Of a DNA stretch of 59,143 nucleotides, positions 52,374 to 59,143 are shown one piece after another. The DNA comes from Kiritimatiellota bacterium (GTDB taxonomy: Bacteria > Verrucomicrobiota > Kiritimatiellia > RFP12 > UBA1067), in NCBI GenBank assembly GCA_009778475.1, contig WRJS01000006.1, positions 1 to 59,143 of the forward strand, in the 5' to 3' direction. Each line of letters begins with the position of its first letter. Positions within the stretch are counted from its first letter, which is position 1. The notes beneath the pieces are model-generated. The model was not told the origin of the DNA. It saw nothing but the letters and a program-made list of their open reading frames with translations, and did no database searches. The position numbers were made by a program, and so were the translations under genes.

Positions 52374-53699
52374 ATGAGAAAGCTATTCGCATTAGGCATT
52401 GTCGGAACGGCACTCGCCGTGCAGGGGCAACAGGACGGTATGCCTCCAGCGCAAACGGCAGAGCGAGAGGTCGTCGGGATGAACCTCTTCTTCGGGCTGA
52501 AGACGGAGAACCCCGGCCGGGTCTTCATCTCGCCGTCCGCAGGGGAAGGGGCGAGCGCGGCGGAAAACCTCGCCCTGATCGACCGGATACGGGCAATCGC
52601 AGGGGACACGGCAGAGGCGGCGGGCAACGCGGCACGGGTTAATAGCGTCCGCCAGACATTGGGTTATGCGCCCCTCGACTTCAAGGCGGGGGCGGAGACG
52701 GAAGCGGCCAAGGTGCTCGGCCTGATCCGCTGGGAGATTGCCAACTTCACGCGGGCGACCAACCAGATTGACAGGCTGGGGGAGGTCAACAGGCAGATTC
52801 AAGAGAGAGGGGAAGCCCCCGTTGACCTCGCGGTGGAGATACCGAGAAGCGCGGTCGCCCACATCCGTGCGATAACCGTTGATTTCGCGGAGACTGGGCC
52901 GATGGAGCGGCTCCGGAAACTTATGACCAGCCCCTACAGGTCCGATGCCCTGGAAATCGTGGCGGACGCCAAGGCCCGTCAGGACGGGATGAGGGTCACC
53001 CGTGACATGGCGGCGGCCAAGGCGATGAGGATACTCGGCTACGCCAAGGAGAACAACATCCCGCCGGAGACCGTGCTGGAGGAGGCGAAGGCCGTGGCGA
53101 GGTCGTCGCGCGAGGCGGTAGAGGCGGGCGCGTCGCCGAGACCCCACGAGGAGCTGCGCAACTGCGAATGCATGCTGCACCTGCTCGACGAGGCCGGGGA
53201 TTTGCCGTCGCTCCCGTTCATCGAGGAGATGAGCGGCATGGACGACGAGGGCATCCGGCTCTGCGCCGTCATGGCGCACATGAGGCTCGCGGGCATCGGC
53301 TCGCTCGGCTTCATCCGGCGTGCGGCCGCAGACGAGCGCTACGCCAAGATGAACTGGCACGCCGTCTATTCCAATTTCTTCCGGCTGATTCGCCAGAAGG
53401 GGCAGGACAACCCCAGGGGCGTCGAGTGGGACAGCCTCTGCGCGTTCCTGCTGGAGCGGGTCCTGGAAGAGCGGCGCGGCGACATTGCGGAATCGCTCGA
53501 CAGGTTCCTGTGCACGGGGCTTCCCGACTACTCAGGCAGCACACAACGCCTCGCGGTAACAAGACGGTTTGCCGAACGCGACAACTCCGCCTATTTCAGG
53601 AAAGCCAAGGAAGAGGCGGAAAAAATCCCTGCCGACAAGCGCACGGATTTAAGCGGGCGGTTCAAACTGCCTCCTGTCCAACAGGGGAACGGGGGATAA
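52374..53699 (+). CDS. Exported alpha-helical protein, possible immunity to the metzincin
   Basis: 441 residues with a signal peptide (MRKLFALGIVGTALAVQG) and a mature part that is largely helical. Repeated helical pairs and an ELRNCECMLHLLDEAGDLPSLPF segment suggest HEAT/TPR-like packing. A strong Shine-Dalgarno (GAAGGAGGG) lies before ATG 52374, 21 bases after the toxin stop. Position directly behind the 1210-aa protease and export to the periplasm fit an immunity or inhibitor protein. No known protease inhibitor is recognisable, so a general accessory role is also possible. Confidence 0.6.
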   Translation: MRKLFALGIVGTALAVQGQQDGMPPAQTAEREVVGMNLFFGLKTENPGRVFISPSAGEGASAAENLALIDRIRAIAGDTAEAAGNAARVNSVRQTLGYAPLDFKAGAETEAAKVLGLIRWEIANFTRATNQIDRLGEVNRQIQERGEAPVDLAVEIPRSAVAHIRAITVDFAETGPMERLRKLMTSPYRSDALEIVADAKARQDGMRVTRDMAAAKAMRILGYAKENNIPPETVLEEAKAVARSSREAVEAGASPRPHEELRNCECMLHLLDEAGDLPSLPFIEEMSGMDDEGIRLCAVMAHMRLAGIGSLGFIRRAAADERYAKMNWHAVYSNFFRLIRQKGQDNPRGVEWDSLCAFLLERVLEERRGDIAESLDRFLCTGLPDYSGSTQRLAVTRRFAERDNSAYFRKAKEEAEKIPADKRTDLSGRFKLPPVQQGNGG

Positions 53700-53705
53700 C
53701 GTTCC

Positions 53706-54761
53706 ATGGGCTTCCGAAACGCCATCGGCACGGGCGCCGCCACCAACTTCAACTGCTCCCACTCCCTGCCCATCACCGCGTGGGATATCGCAAAACCGTT
53801 GGGGGATACGGTTTGCTGGGCCAACAGCCTTCTCTGGGAAAAGGAGGAACTAACCTCATACAACCACCACTTTAAAATCCTCCCCGAGTCGCTGGACGCG
53901 GAGATATACTGGTCGTTCGACCTCGGTGAGTTCCCGGCGGGGCCGGAGATGAAAATCACATGGGACCCGTGGGACGTGAAGAACAACCGCCCTCATGTCG
54001 GTGTCGGCACGAACCCGAAGCTGAAGGTCACCTACGAGAACCCGCAGAGTAAGTACGCGGACTTCATGCCCCCTGACAACCGCTGGTTCGGCAAGAAGAA
54101 AATAACCGTTCAGGTCGGGGACGCGACCGTCACGCGCCCCGTGTGGTTCTTCTTCCTCGCCCCGGCAAACCGCACCATCCGCCAAGGGGGGGAGATGGAG
54201 TGCGCATGGTTCCACTACTGGAAGGAGGGCCGCGTGGTCCCGGCGTTTACGGACATGGGGTTCGAGTTTGACGCCACGCTAACCGTGGCAGCCAAATACG
54301 TATGGTCTCCCCTTTGGGGGACCAAGTATTATGTGGGGCGCTGGTCTCATTCACAGATCGCCATGAAGCCCGTTTTCGACGTCAACGTCCCCGGTTCCTA
54401 CACGGAGGAGAATTACCCCAACGGGGAGGGGAAGGTAGGCGCCCATACCTTGGCGAAACTGTGCGAGCATGAATGGTGGCATGACCGCCTCGACAACGAA
54501 GTGCGGTTGCCACCATTCGGGCTCGGCAGGTGGGATCGCGATGGTGACGGCCTGAGCAACGCCCGCGAGGCAGAGCTGGGGACGAAGATCAACCGGAAAG
54601 ACACGTGCGGGCTGGCGAATTTTGACCCGACTTACAGTAAGTACGCGGACTATGCGGACCAGGAGCTGTTCTGCCGCTGGAAGGAAATCACGGCCCCCAA
54701 GGGGAATCCCTCCAAGGATTGGTCATCTGGGGGAGCGCAGTTTCCTAACCCTGAAAACTGA
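53706..54761 (+). CDS. Orphan toxin module with HEWWH metalloprotease-like end
   Basis: 351 residues without signal peptide. The first ~25 residues (GTGAATNFNCSHSLPITAW) match the boundary motif of the 1210-aa toxin (GTGVASNYTCSRSIPVTAV); the rest is unrelated, so it looks like a body stub carrying a replacement C-terminus. Residues 250-300 contain LCEHEWWHDRL (HExxH at 255-259) and DRDGDGLSNAREAELGT, a calcium-loop with Glu288/290 as possible third zinc ligand. A C-terminal tail (DTCGLANF, YADYADQELFCRWKE) is repeated downstream. No Shine-Dalgarno precedes the ATG, as expected for a silent cassette that needs recombination with a full-length toxin. Active-site assignment is tentative. Confidence 0.65.
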   Translation: MGFRNAIGTGAATNFNCSHSLPITAWDIAKPLGDTVCWANSLLWEKEELTSYNHHFKILPESLDAEIYWSFDLGEFPAGPEMKITWDPWDVKNNRPHVGVGTNPKLKVTYENPQSKYADFMPPDNRWFGKKKITVQVGDATVTRPVWFFFLAPANRTIRQGGEMECAWFHYWKEGRVVPAFTDMGFEFDATLTVAAKYVWSPLWGTKYYVGRWSHSQIAMKPVFDVNVPGSYTEENYPNGEGKVGAHTLAKLCEHEWWHDRLDNEVRLPPFGLGRWDRDGDGLSNAREAELGTKINRKDTCGLANFDPTYSKYADYADQELFCRWKEITAPKGNPSKDWSSGGAQFPNPEN

Positions 54762-54785
54762 TTAAACAGAAAAGGAGAAATGGAC

Positions 54786-55463
54786 ATGAAAGCAGTATGT
54801 GCGGTTATAATTGTCATCGGGATAACGCTGGGCATAGGATGCCTGTATGCTTCACCAAGAGCAGGCCAGCCTTATGTTATCCCGAATCGCGACAGGATGG
54901 CTATAATTAGATCAGCACTATATGGCTATTGGGCAAAACACGAAATGGGTAATATGCCTGCCTCACTGGAGGAGTTCATCCAGTATTCCACCACGAATGG
55001 AGAGATTTGGGGGCATGACCCTTCGTGGAGGGAGTACCTTCTGGACACATGGGGGGAGCCGTTCGCGTATGAAAGCGACGGGCGCGGGTGGTATCTCCAG
55101 TCGTCCGGCGCAGACAGAGTAATGGGGACTGCAGACGACATTTTCTATGGCGAGCCACAAGAGTATGTGGATAAGGCAATCGGGAAAGCCCGCGAGACCC
55201 CTGCCGCCGTCAGGCAGGGGACGAATGCGGTTCAGGGGTCGGCGGCTGGAGCCCCGCCCGCTGTAGTGACGCAGAACCCGCCTTACCAGAGCCGGGAGGA
55301 GGCCGCCAAGGAAAAGGAGCAAGCGATGCGGCAGATGGAAAAGCTGGAAAGGGCGCGGCGGTCTTTCCTGAGGAATGCCAAGGTTGTCGGCATCGCGCTC
55401 ACCCTCGGCATCTGCGCCGCCGCCGTACGGGCGCGCGCCCGTAAAAAGGCGGGGCGGGAATGA
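54786..55463 (+). CDS. Putative immunity protein with GspG-like domain (copy 1)
   Basis: 225 residues. N-terminal membrane or lipoprotein segment (AVIIVIGITLGIGCLYAS), a GspG-like domain, a charged coiled coil (REEAAKEKEQAMRQMEKLERARRS region) and a C-terminal membrane segment with basic end (RARARKKAGRE). The GspG signature is clear: DTWGEPFAYESDGRGWYLQ and SSGADRVMGTADDIFYGEP align with DAWGTPFNYSKQGKKFTIT and SAGRDGEFGTADDL of the major pseudopilin at 16.2 kb. ATG 54786 is 8 bases after AAAGGAG. It follows the HEWWH module and is paralogous to 55712-56380. Immunity is inferred from position and anchoring. Confidence 0.65.
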   Translation: MKAVCAVIIVIGITLGIGCLYASPRAGQPYVIPNRDRMAIIRSALYGYWAKHEMGNMPASLEEFIQYSTTNGEIWGHDPSWREYLLDTWGEPFAYESDGRGWYLQSSGADRVMGTADDIFYGEPQEYVDKAIGKARETPAAVRQGTNAVQGSAAGAPPAVVTQNPPYQSREEAAKEKEQAMRQMEKLERARRSFLRNAKVVGIALTLGICAAAVRARARKKAGRE

Positions 55464-55666
55464 GCAACGCCCGCGAGGCCGAGCTTGGGACGAAAATCAA
55501 CCAGCGGGACACCTGCGGGCTGGCAAACTATGTGGGCGGGGAGGTCAGCTACAGCGGGTACGCCAGTTACGCGGACCAGGAGCTGTTCTGCCGCTGGAAA
55601 GTGATCGGCACTCAGGGGAAGGTCTCCAGGGACTGGGGTTCGGGGGGTGCGCAAGCCCCCCCATAA
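55460..55666 (+). CDS. Orphan HEWWH-toxin tail, copy 1
   Basis: 68 codons: MSNAREAELGTKINQRD, then YADQELFCRWKVI and GSGGAQAPP. It matches the last ~68 residues of the HEWWH module (LSNAREAELGTKINRKD..., YADQELFCRWKEI). The CTG AGC AAC of the full gene is ATG AGC AAC here, and the new ATG overlaps the preceding stop (ATGA 55460-55463). It lacks HExxH, so it is not an enzyme by itself. Confidence 0.72.
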   Translation: MSNAREAELGTKINQRDTCGLANYVGGEVSYSGYASYADQELFCRWKVIGTQGKVSRDWGSGGAQAPP

Positions 55667-55711
55667 AACGCCTTCGTAAAGGGCAAGACGGTGACGCGGA
55701 AAGAGAAAAGC

Positions 55712-56380
55712 ATGAAGATGAAACTAAAACCAAATGTCAGGCGTGTCTTGGCGCTTCTCGGGATAATGCTGCACATAGGATGCTCCGGTAGCGGGGTAAA
55801 CCCATTTGCCGTGCAAATGGATAAGATTAGGCTGGCATTACTTGACTATAGGGCTAGAAGCGGAAACGATTTCCCAGACTCGTTAGACGACCTGACCCGA
55901 TATTCGATTGCCGGCGAATTCCTGCTTGAAAAAAAAGACCTCACGGACCCGTGGGGGGAGCCTATCGGGTATGCGCAGGGCGGCGACATGTTTGCCTTCT
56001 GGTCAACCGGGCGCGACAAGATAATGGGGACGCGGGATGACTACATCGAGGGGCATCACTCGTTGTATGTGGAGTGCTGGAGGGCACTGCAGGTCGAGTC
56101 GGGGATGGACGCGGAGGCGGCGAAGGAGGCGGTGCCCGAGAGCATCGCGCGCCTTCCAAAGCCCGCGCCGCCGCTATCGCCCGAGGAGCAGGCGCGACTG
56201 AAAGAGGAGGACGCAAAGGAAGTGGAGTGGATGGAAGAGGAATACCGCAGGACGCACCAGATTTTCATCAGGCAGCGCAACACAGGCGTGGCCATGCTCA
56301 TCCTCTGTGCCGCCCTCATCCTCGGTGGCGGCGCCGCCGCCGTATGGGCGCTTACCCGAAAAAAGGCGGGGCGGAAATGA
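55712..56380 (+). CDS. Putative immunity protein with GspG-like domain (copy 2)
   Basis: 222 residues, paralogous to 54786-55463. N-terminal hydrophobic segment (LALLGIMLHIGCSGSG, possible lipidation Cys), GspG-like domain (DKIRLALLDYRARSG, DPWGEPIGYAQGG, STGRDKIMGTRDDYIEG), a Glu-rich helix and a C-terminal membrane segment (VAMLILCAALILGGGAAAVWAL) with the end RKKAGRK, nearly the same as RKKAGRE of copy 1. ATG 55712 is preferred over an upstream GTG. Its stop overlaps the second orphan tail (ATGA). Confidence 0.65.
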   Translation: MKMKLKPNVRRVLALLGIMLHIGCSGSGVNPFAVQMDKIRLALLDYRARSGNDFPDSLDDLTRYSIAGEFLLEKKDLTDPWGEPIGYAQGGDMFAFWSTGRDKIMGTRDDYIEGHHSLYVECWRALQVESGMDAEAAKEAVPESIARLPKPAPPLSPEEQARLKEEDAKEVEWMEEEYRRTHQIFIRQRNTGVAMLILCAALILGGGAAAVWALTRKKAGRK

Positions 56381-56586
56381 GCGATGCGCGGGAGGCGGTG
56401 TCCGGGACGAAGGCCAATGTGAAAGACACGTGCGGGCTGTCACGCTACGCCCCCTATTACAGCGGGTACGCCAGCTATGCGGACCAGGAGCTGTTCTGCC
56501 GCGTGAAGCAAGGTCTGGCGCCTCTGGGGGACGTAGGTAATCGTGTTCGACAGCAAGTATTTCGGTCGGAGGGATTTTTTCATTGA
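56377..56586 (+). pseudogene. Orphan HEWWH-toxin tail, copy 2 (degenerate)
   Basis: 69 codons: MSDAREAVSGTKANVKD, then YASYADQELFCRVKQ, after which the sequence leaves the tail family and runs into another cassette in a different frame. The ATG overlaps the preceding stop (ATGA 56377-56380). The junction near 56530 marks a recombination or decay point. Confidence 0.65.
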
Positions 56587-56710
56587 GCCTGATGACCTGC
56601 CCAAACTTGCGCCGCATTACGAGCAGTTGCGTCGAAAAAGCGAGGAGGCAAAAGCAGAGACCCAAGAGCTCAAGCAGAAGATGGAAGGCAATAAAGGAGT
56701 CAGGAAATGA
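56543..56710 (+). pseudogene. Tail fragment of the 307-aa protein family, copy 1
   Basis: 55 codons from GTG 56543: VFDSKYFGRRDFFIEPDDL, then LAPHYEQLRRKSEEAKAE and a Lys/Glu coil. It resembles the RIFSKSDFYLEEGDLELFAP segment and following coil of the 307-aa protein at 57838-58761. The stop overlaps the next start (ATGA 56707-56710). It overlaps the end of the previous tail in another frame. Confidence 0.6.
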
Positions 56711-57204
56711 GGGAAGAAGATCCCACTCAAAACATTTGGCGTAGGTGTTATGGCTGGGGCTGTGTGACTTTCATTATGCTTGTGGCTCTAATGGTTGTCG
56801 TATGCTGGCGGGGCTACCAGCATTCCAGTCAGACCGTGACATTGACAGACCTTTCCAAGGAACATGAAATCTCTGTCCGGGCATCTCTGCACCCGTTCCT
56901 CACAGGCGCATTACACGTTGTGTATGAGGGGTGTCTTGACGCAGATGCCTCGCTCGAAATCACACATGACAGTGGGCGGAAAGAGGTTATCTCGCTGCAA
57001 GCGGGAGAGGTCAGCGGAATTTATGGCAGTGCAGAGGCGTGGGAACCCAATCTGTCTGTGCGCTTTGTGCCTGGCGGGGCAATTCACGGCACATTGAAAA
57101 TCATGGCGGTCTGCGGACGCACGTTCACGGGCGAAGAGCGGGAGTGGTGTCACAGGTTGCACATGAAAGAGTTTAATGCTCGGACACAGGGGACCCAGCG
57201 GTAA
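56707..57204 (+). CDS. Membrane-anchored hypothetical, putative immunity
   Basis: 165 residues: a membrane segment (CVTFIMLVALMVVVCWRGY, about 19-37) and a beta-rich domain predicted outside the cytoplasm (ASLEITHDSGRKEVISLQAGE, SVRFVPGGAIHGTLKIM). Five Cys residues are present. No family recognised. Its start is coupled by ATGA to the preceding tail fragment, and a degenerate copy of the same tail follows it. By analogy with locus A it is an immunity candidate for an absent effector. Confidence 0.55.
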   Translation: MREEDPTQNIWRRCYGWGCVTFIMLVALMVVVCWRGYQHSSQTVTLTDLSKEHEISVRASLHPFLTGALHVVYEGCLDADASLEITHDSGRKEVISLQAGEVSGIYGSAEAWEPNLSVRFVPGGAIHGTLKIMAVCGRTFTGEEREWCHRLHMKEFNARTQGTQR

Positions 57205-57206
57205 GG

Positions 57207-57341
57207 GGGCGCACGGGAAAGGATTTCTTTGTGGATGAGGAAACGTATCGGACAAAACTTGCGCCAGCGTTAGAGGATGCTCAGAAAAGGATTTAAAAAC
57301 GAGAACAAGAGATCCGGGATTTGCAGGAAATGCGCGAATGA
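57207..57341 (+). pseudogene. Tail fragment of the 307-aa protein family, copy 2 (with stop)
   Basis: Reading GRTGKDFFVDEETY, then LAPALEDAQKRI, a stop (TAA 57294-57296), and KREQEIRDLQEMRE before TGA. It aligns with GRRDFFIEPDDL, LAPHYEQLRRK and the coil of copy 1. No start codon; clearly decayed. It occupies the gap between the 165-aa and 155-aa genes. Confidence 0.6.
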
Positions 57342-57370
57342 GAGGGAAGCAAAAAACGGGATAAAGGGAA

Positions 57371-57838
57371 ATGATTATGCCTACGGCGATTCGTTCTGAT
57401 CTGCTCAGGTTGAACAGGCGTAATATGCTTTCAAAACACGGCTGGAAAGGTGTTGTTGCTGTGACGGTTGTGTTCTTCGCTTATGCGGCTTGGCATTTGT
57501 TTTTTCCGGATGTCCAAGCCTTGCAGGAAAAGGTCGCCGCCGAGCAGGAGAAGATGAGGACGGGGCAGTCAAAGTGGCGGTTCGGCTACGCAGATGGCTC
57601 GCTATACAGTTGCGAGGACACGGGCATCCCGTTTGGGCATATTATTCGCTTGTGTCCAGACGGGGATGTGAAAGCGGTTTTCCCGACATTCTTCGGCGTC
57701 TTTATCGGGCGTGGTTATTTGTGCGGCGCCCGAGGCAAAATCATCGGAGTATACTGGACCCTGTCGCCCAAGTGTGTTGAGTCCGACTATTTGGAGTCGC
57801 AACCGCCGCCACCGCCGCCCAAGCAAAGGAGTAAATAA
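57371..57838 (+). CDS. Membrane-anchored hypothetical, putative immunity
   Basis: 155 residues with one membrane segment (GVVAVTVVFFAYAAWHLFF), a short coil (QALQEKVAAEQEKMRTG) and a small domain with FGYADGSLYSCEDTGIPFG and SPKCVESDYLES, ending in a poly-proline tail. No family recognised. The stop and the next start share one base (TAATG at 57838). Membrane anchor plus small exported domain repeats the pattern of the neighbouring immunity candidates. Confidence 0.55.
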   Translation: MIMPTAIRSDLLRLNRRNMLSKHGWKGVVAVTVVFFAYAAWHLFFPDVQALQEKVAAEQEKMRTGQSKWRFGYADGSLYSCEDTGIPFGHIIRLCPDGDVKAVFPTFFGVFIGRGYLCGARGKIIGVYWTLSPKCVESDYLESQPPPPPPKQRSK

Positions 57839-58761
57839 TGCGCAGCCAACTGTCGATTCTCGTCTCCGTGTCCCATATTGCCGCATGTCAATTGTTTGCA
57901 GGTGGAATACCTGAGCCGTTCCTGCCCCAAGGGGTCACGTTCGGCATGACGTGCGATGCCGTACAGGCGGCACACCCCAATGTGTTCAAGCCGGAAATTC
58001 CGATTCTCCCGTTTCGTGTCGCCAGAGCCCAACTCGCAACGGGGGAAAAGCACGAACACGCAAGTGTTGCGGTTCTGATGGAGGCGAACGTAAAGGCAAG
58101 CCCTGTCGCGATACACACCTATTATTTTTCAGCGCAAAAACTCGCGGCCGTCATGTATGCCTCTGCCCACAGCATCCCGCCGCAGGACGGGGCGCCCCCG
58201 TTTCAGAGCCTCCGTGATGCGCTTGACAGGCACTTCGAGAGACAAGCCGATGAAAACGTCCTTAGCCTGTCCAGCGAGGAACTCGACCTCGAGACAAGGC
58301 GGGTCGAGTCATGGAGAGACGCGGGAAACGGGAACGTCATCTTGTTTGACGTTGAAAGCCACGCGCTCCGCTGTGTCATTTACGACCCCCGCATTTTCTC
58401 AAAGTCCGACTTCTACCTGGAGGAAGGCGACCTCGAATTGTTTGCCCCGACCATTCAAGCGGCCAAAAAGGCTTGGGGCGGCCACAAGCCGGAACTTGAG
58501 CAATTGGAAAAACGGCGGCAGGAAGAAATCAACCGGATCGGAACCGCTGCTCAAAAGGCACTGCCCGACCACGAACCGCCCGCTGCTGCCCAAGCTGAAT
58601 GCGTTTCAGAGCAAGCCCCCGTTACCGAAGATGAACCAACGGGCAACATCCCCGAAGACAAGGTGAAGGCATCCCTGCCTAGCTACCCTTTGGTCTATGT
58701 CGGCATTTTCTCCGCCCTCTGTGCTGGTGCCGTCCTATGGCTCATCCGCAAAAAGGAATGA
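57838..58761 (+). CDS. Exported, C-terminally anchored 307-residue protein
   Basis: Signal-like N-terminus (LVSVSHIAACQLFAGG), a mature domain starting FLPQGVTFGMTCDAVQAAHP (a GxxFGMT-x-V motif seen in small periplasmic proteins), a segment RIFSKSDFYLEEGDLELFAP with a charged coil, and a C-terminal membrane segment (LVYVGIFSALCAGAVLWLI) with end RKKE, like RKKAGRE/K of the GspG-like proteins. Truncated copies of its SDFYLEEGDL region lie at 56543 and 57207. Whether it is effector, immunity or accessory is unclear. Eight bases later another toxin-body gene starts. Confidence 0.6.
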   Translation: MRSQLSILVSVSHIAACQLFAGGIPEPFLPQGVTFGMTCDAVQAAHPNVFKPEIPILPFRVARAQLATGEKHEHASVAVLMEANVKASPVAIHTYYFSAQKLAAVMYASAHSIPPQDGAPPFQSLRDALDRHFERQADENVLSLSSEELDLETRRVESWRDAGNGNVILFDVESHALRCVIYDPRIFSKSDFYLEEGDLELFAPTIQAAKKAWGGHKPELEQLEKRRQEEINRIGTAAQKALPDHEPPAAAQAECVSEQAPVTEDEPTGNIPEDKVKASLPSYPLVYVGIFSALCAGAVLWLIRKKE

Positions 58762-58768
58762 GATTAAC

Positions 58769-59143
58769 ATGACTGCTTCCCGCCACGTCTGCAACTACGA
58801 CACCGTCACCGCGACCTTCATTTGCGGCGGCAGAACCTTCACCACCAACTGCCCCGCGGCCTACTGCAAGCGCATCCTCCCGCCCGTCGAGGTCGAGGAA
58901 CACGAATGTGACGGGAACTGCCACCCCGGCGGCACGAACCACTGCGACTGCGGCGCCCACCACCATTTCCCCGCCGACTTCCCCTGCTGCGCCTGCCTGG
59001 AGCATAACCGGGGCAACGCCACGGGCGGCCGCCTCGCCTCCGCCAGCAGCGGCATCAGCTACCTGCGCAAGGACGCCGGGGGCGCCTACCAGCCCATCGC
59101 CCCCGGCGGCCCCGCCGCGGCCCGCGAGGCCGCCTCTCTCAGG
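58769..59143 (+). CDS. Orphan toxin-body gene, 3' end beyond the contig
   Basis: 125 codons are visible and open to the contig end. After a new N-terminus (MTASRHVCNYDTVTATF) it enters the Cys/His-rich module of the 1210-aa protein: TNCPAAYCKRILPP, HECDGNCHPGGTNHCDCG, FPADFPCCAC. About 75 bases (near 58923-58997) are identical to 50632-50707. No signal peptide. It looks like a body stub that would continue into a new C-terminal effector, the same plan as 53706-54761. Confidence 0.7.
   Translation, partial: MTASRHVCNYDTVTATFICGGRTFTTNCPAAYCKRILPPVEVEEHECDGNCHPGGTNHCDCGAHHHFPADFPCCACLEHNRGNATGGRLASASSGISYLRKDAGGAYQPIAPGGPAAAREAASLR

Overview
This is a 59 kb, GC-rich contig, probably from a metagenome assembly: it opens in poly-G low complexity and stops inside a gene. 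Gene content points to an anaerobic, glycan-degrading Gram-negative bacterium of the PVC group, most likely Kiritimatiellota/Verrucomicrobiota. The reasons are an [FeFe]-hydrogenase maturase (HydF), a type II secretion/pseudopilus operon with PilM/PilO-like assembly proteins, two very large secreted carbohydrate-active enzymes, a RhaT sugar transporter, dTDP-rhamnose genes, and many intergenic hairpin repeats. The phylum is an inference; there is no rRNA.

Layout. 0.1-6.1 kb (minus strand): Fic protein, RhaT, HydF, an M50 site-2-type protease and ManA, with repeats between and inside them, then tRNA-Leu(UAG). 6.2-21.2 kb (minus strand): a type II secretion operon in the order gspE, an AIPR-type gene, gspF, G, H, I, a lipoprotein-like EEP hydrolase, gspJ, K, L/pilM, M/pilO, gspD. 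21.8-24.1 kb: rfbC-rfbA-rfbD. 24.4-28.2 kb: a giant secreted glycoside-hydrolase-like protein. 28.4-33.7 kb (plus strand): thymidylate synthase family gene, trpF, a protein made of nine 80-residue repeats, and an alkaline-phosphatase-superfamily protein. 40.2-48.4 kb: gnd, a glycosyltransferase, two tiny coupled ORFs, an agmatinase/arginase-family gene and a giant lyase-like protein.

The most interesting content is two loci that look like a polymorphic secreted-toxin system with tandem immunity-type cassettes. Locus A (34.1-39.2 kb, minus) begins with a 715-aa secreted protein ending in a papain/NlpC-P60-like domain (Cys609, His678). Four membrane-anchored proteins of one family follow. Between them lie truncated copies of the toxin's last ~44 codons, and these copies carry the AGGAGG ribosome binding site of the next gene. 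Locus B (48.7-59.1 kb, plus) begins with a 1210-aa secreted protein sharing the same N-terminal layout but ending in a metzincin-like protease. It continues with an alpha-helical exported protein, an orphan toxin with a HEWWH motif, and a run of alternating toxin tails and membrane-anchored putative immunity genes. Two of these immunity candidates carry a GspG-like domain. The contig ends inside another toxin-body fragment that is near-identical over short stretches to the 1210-aa gene. The toxin/immunity roles are inferred from architecture; the repeats, overlaps and motifs are visible in the sequence.

A second theme is invasion by short repeats. Several families sit between genes, and two have entered reading frames (hydF, manA); in manA the normal start appears to be gone.
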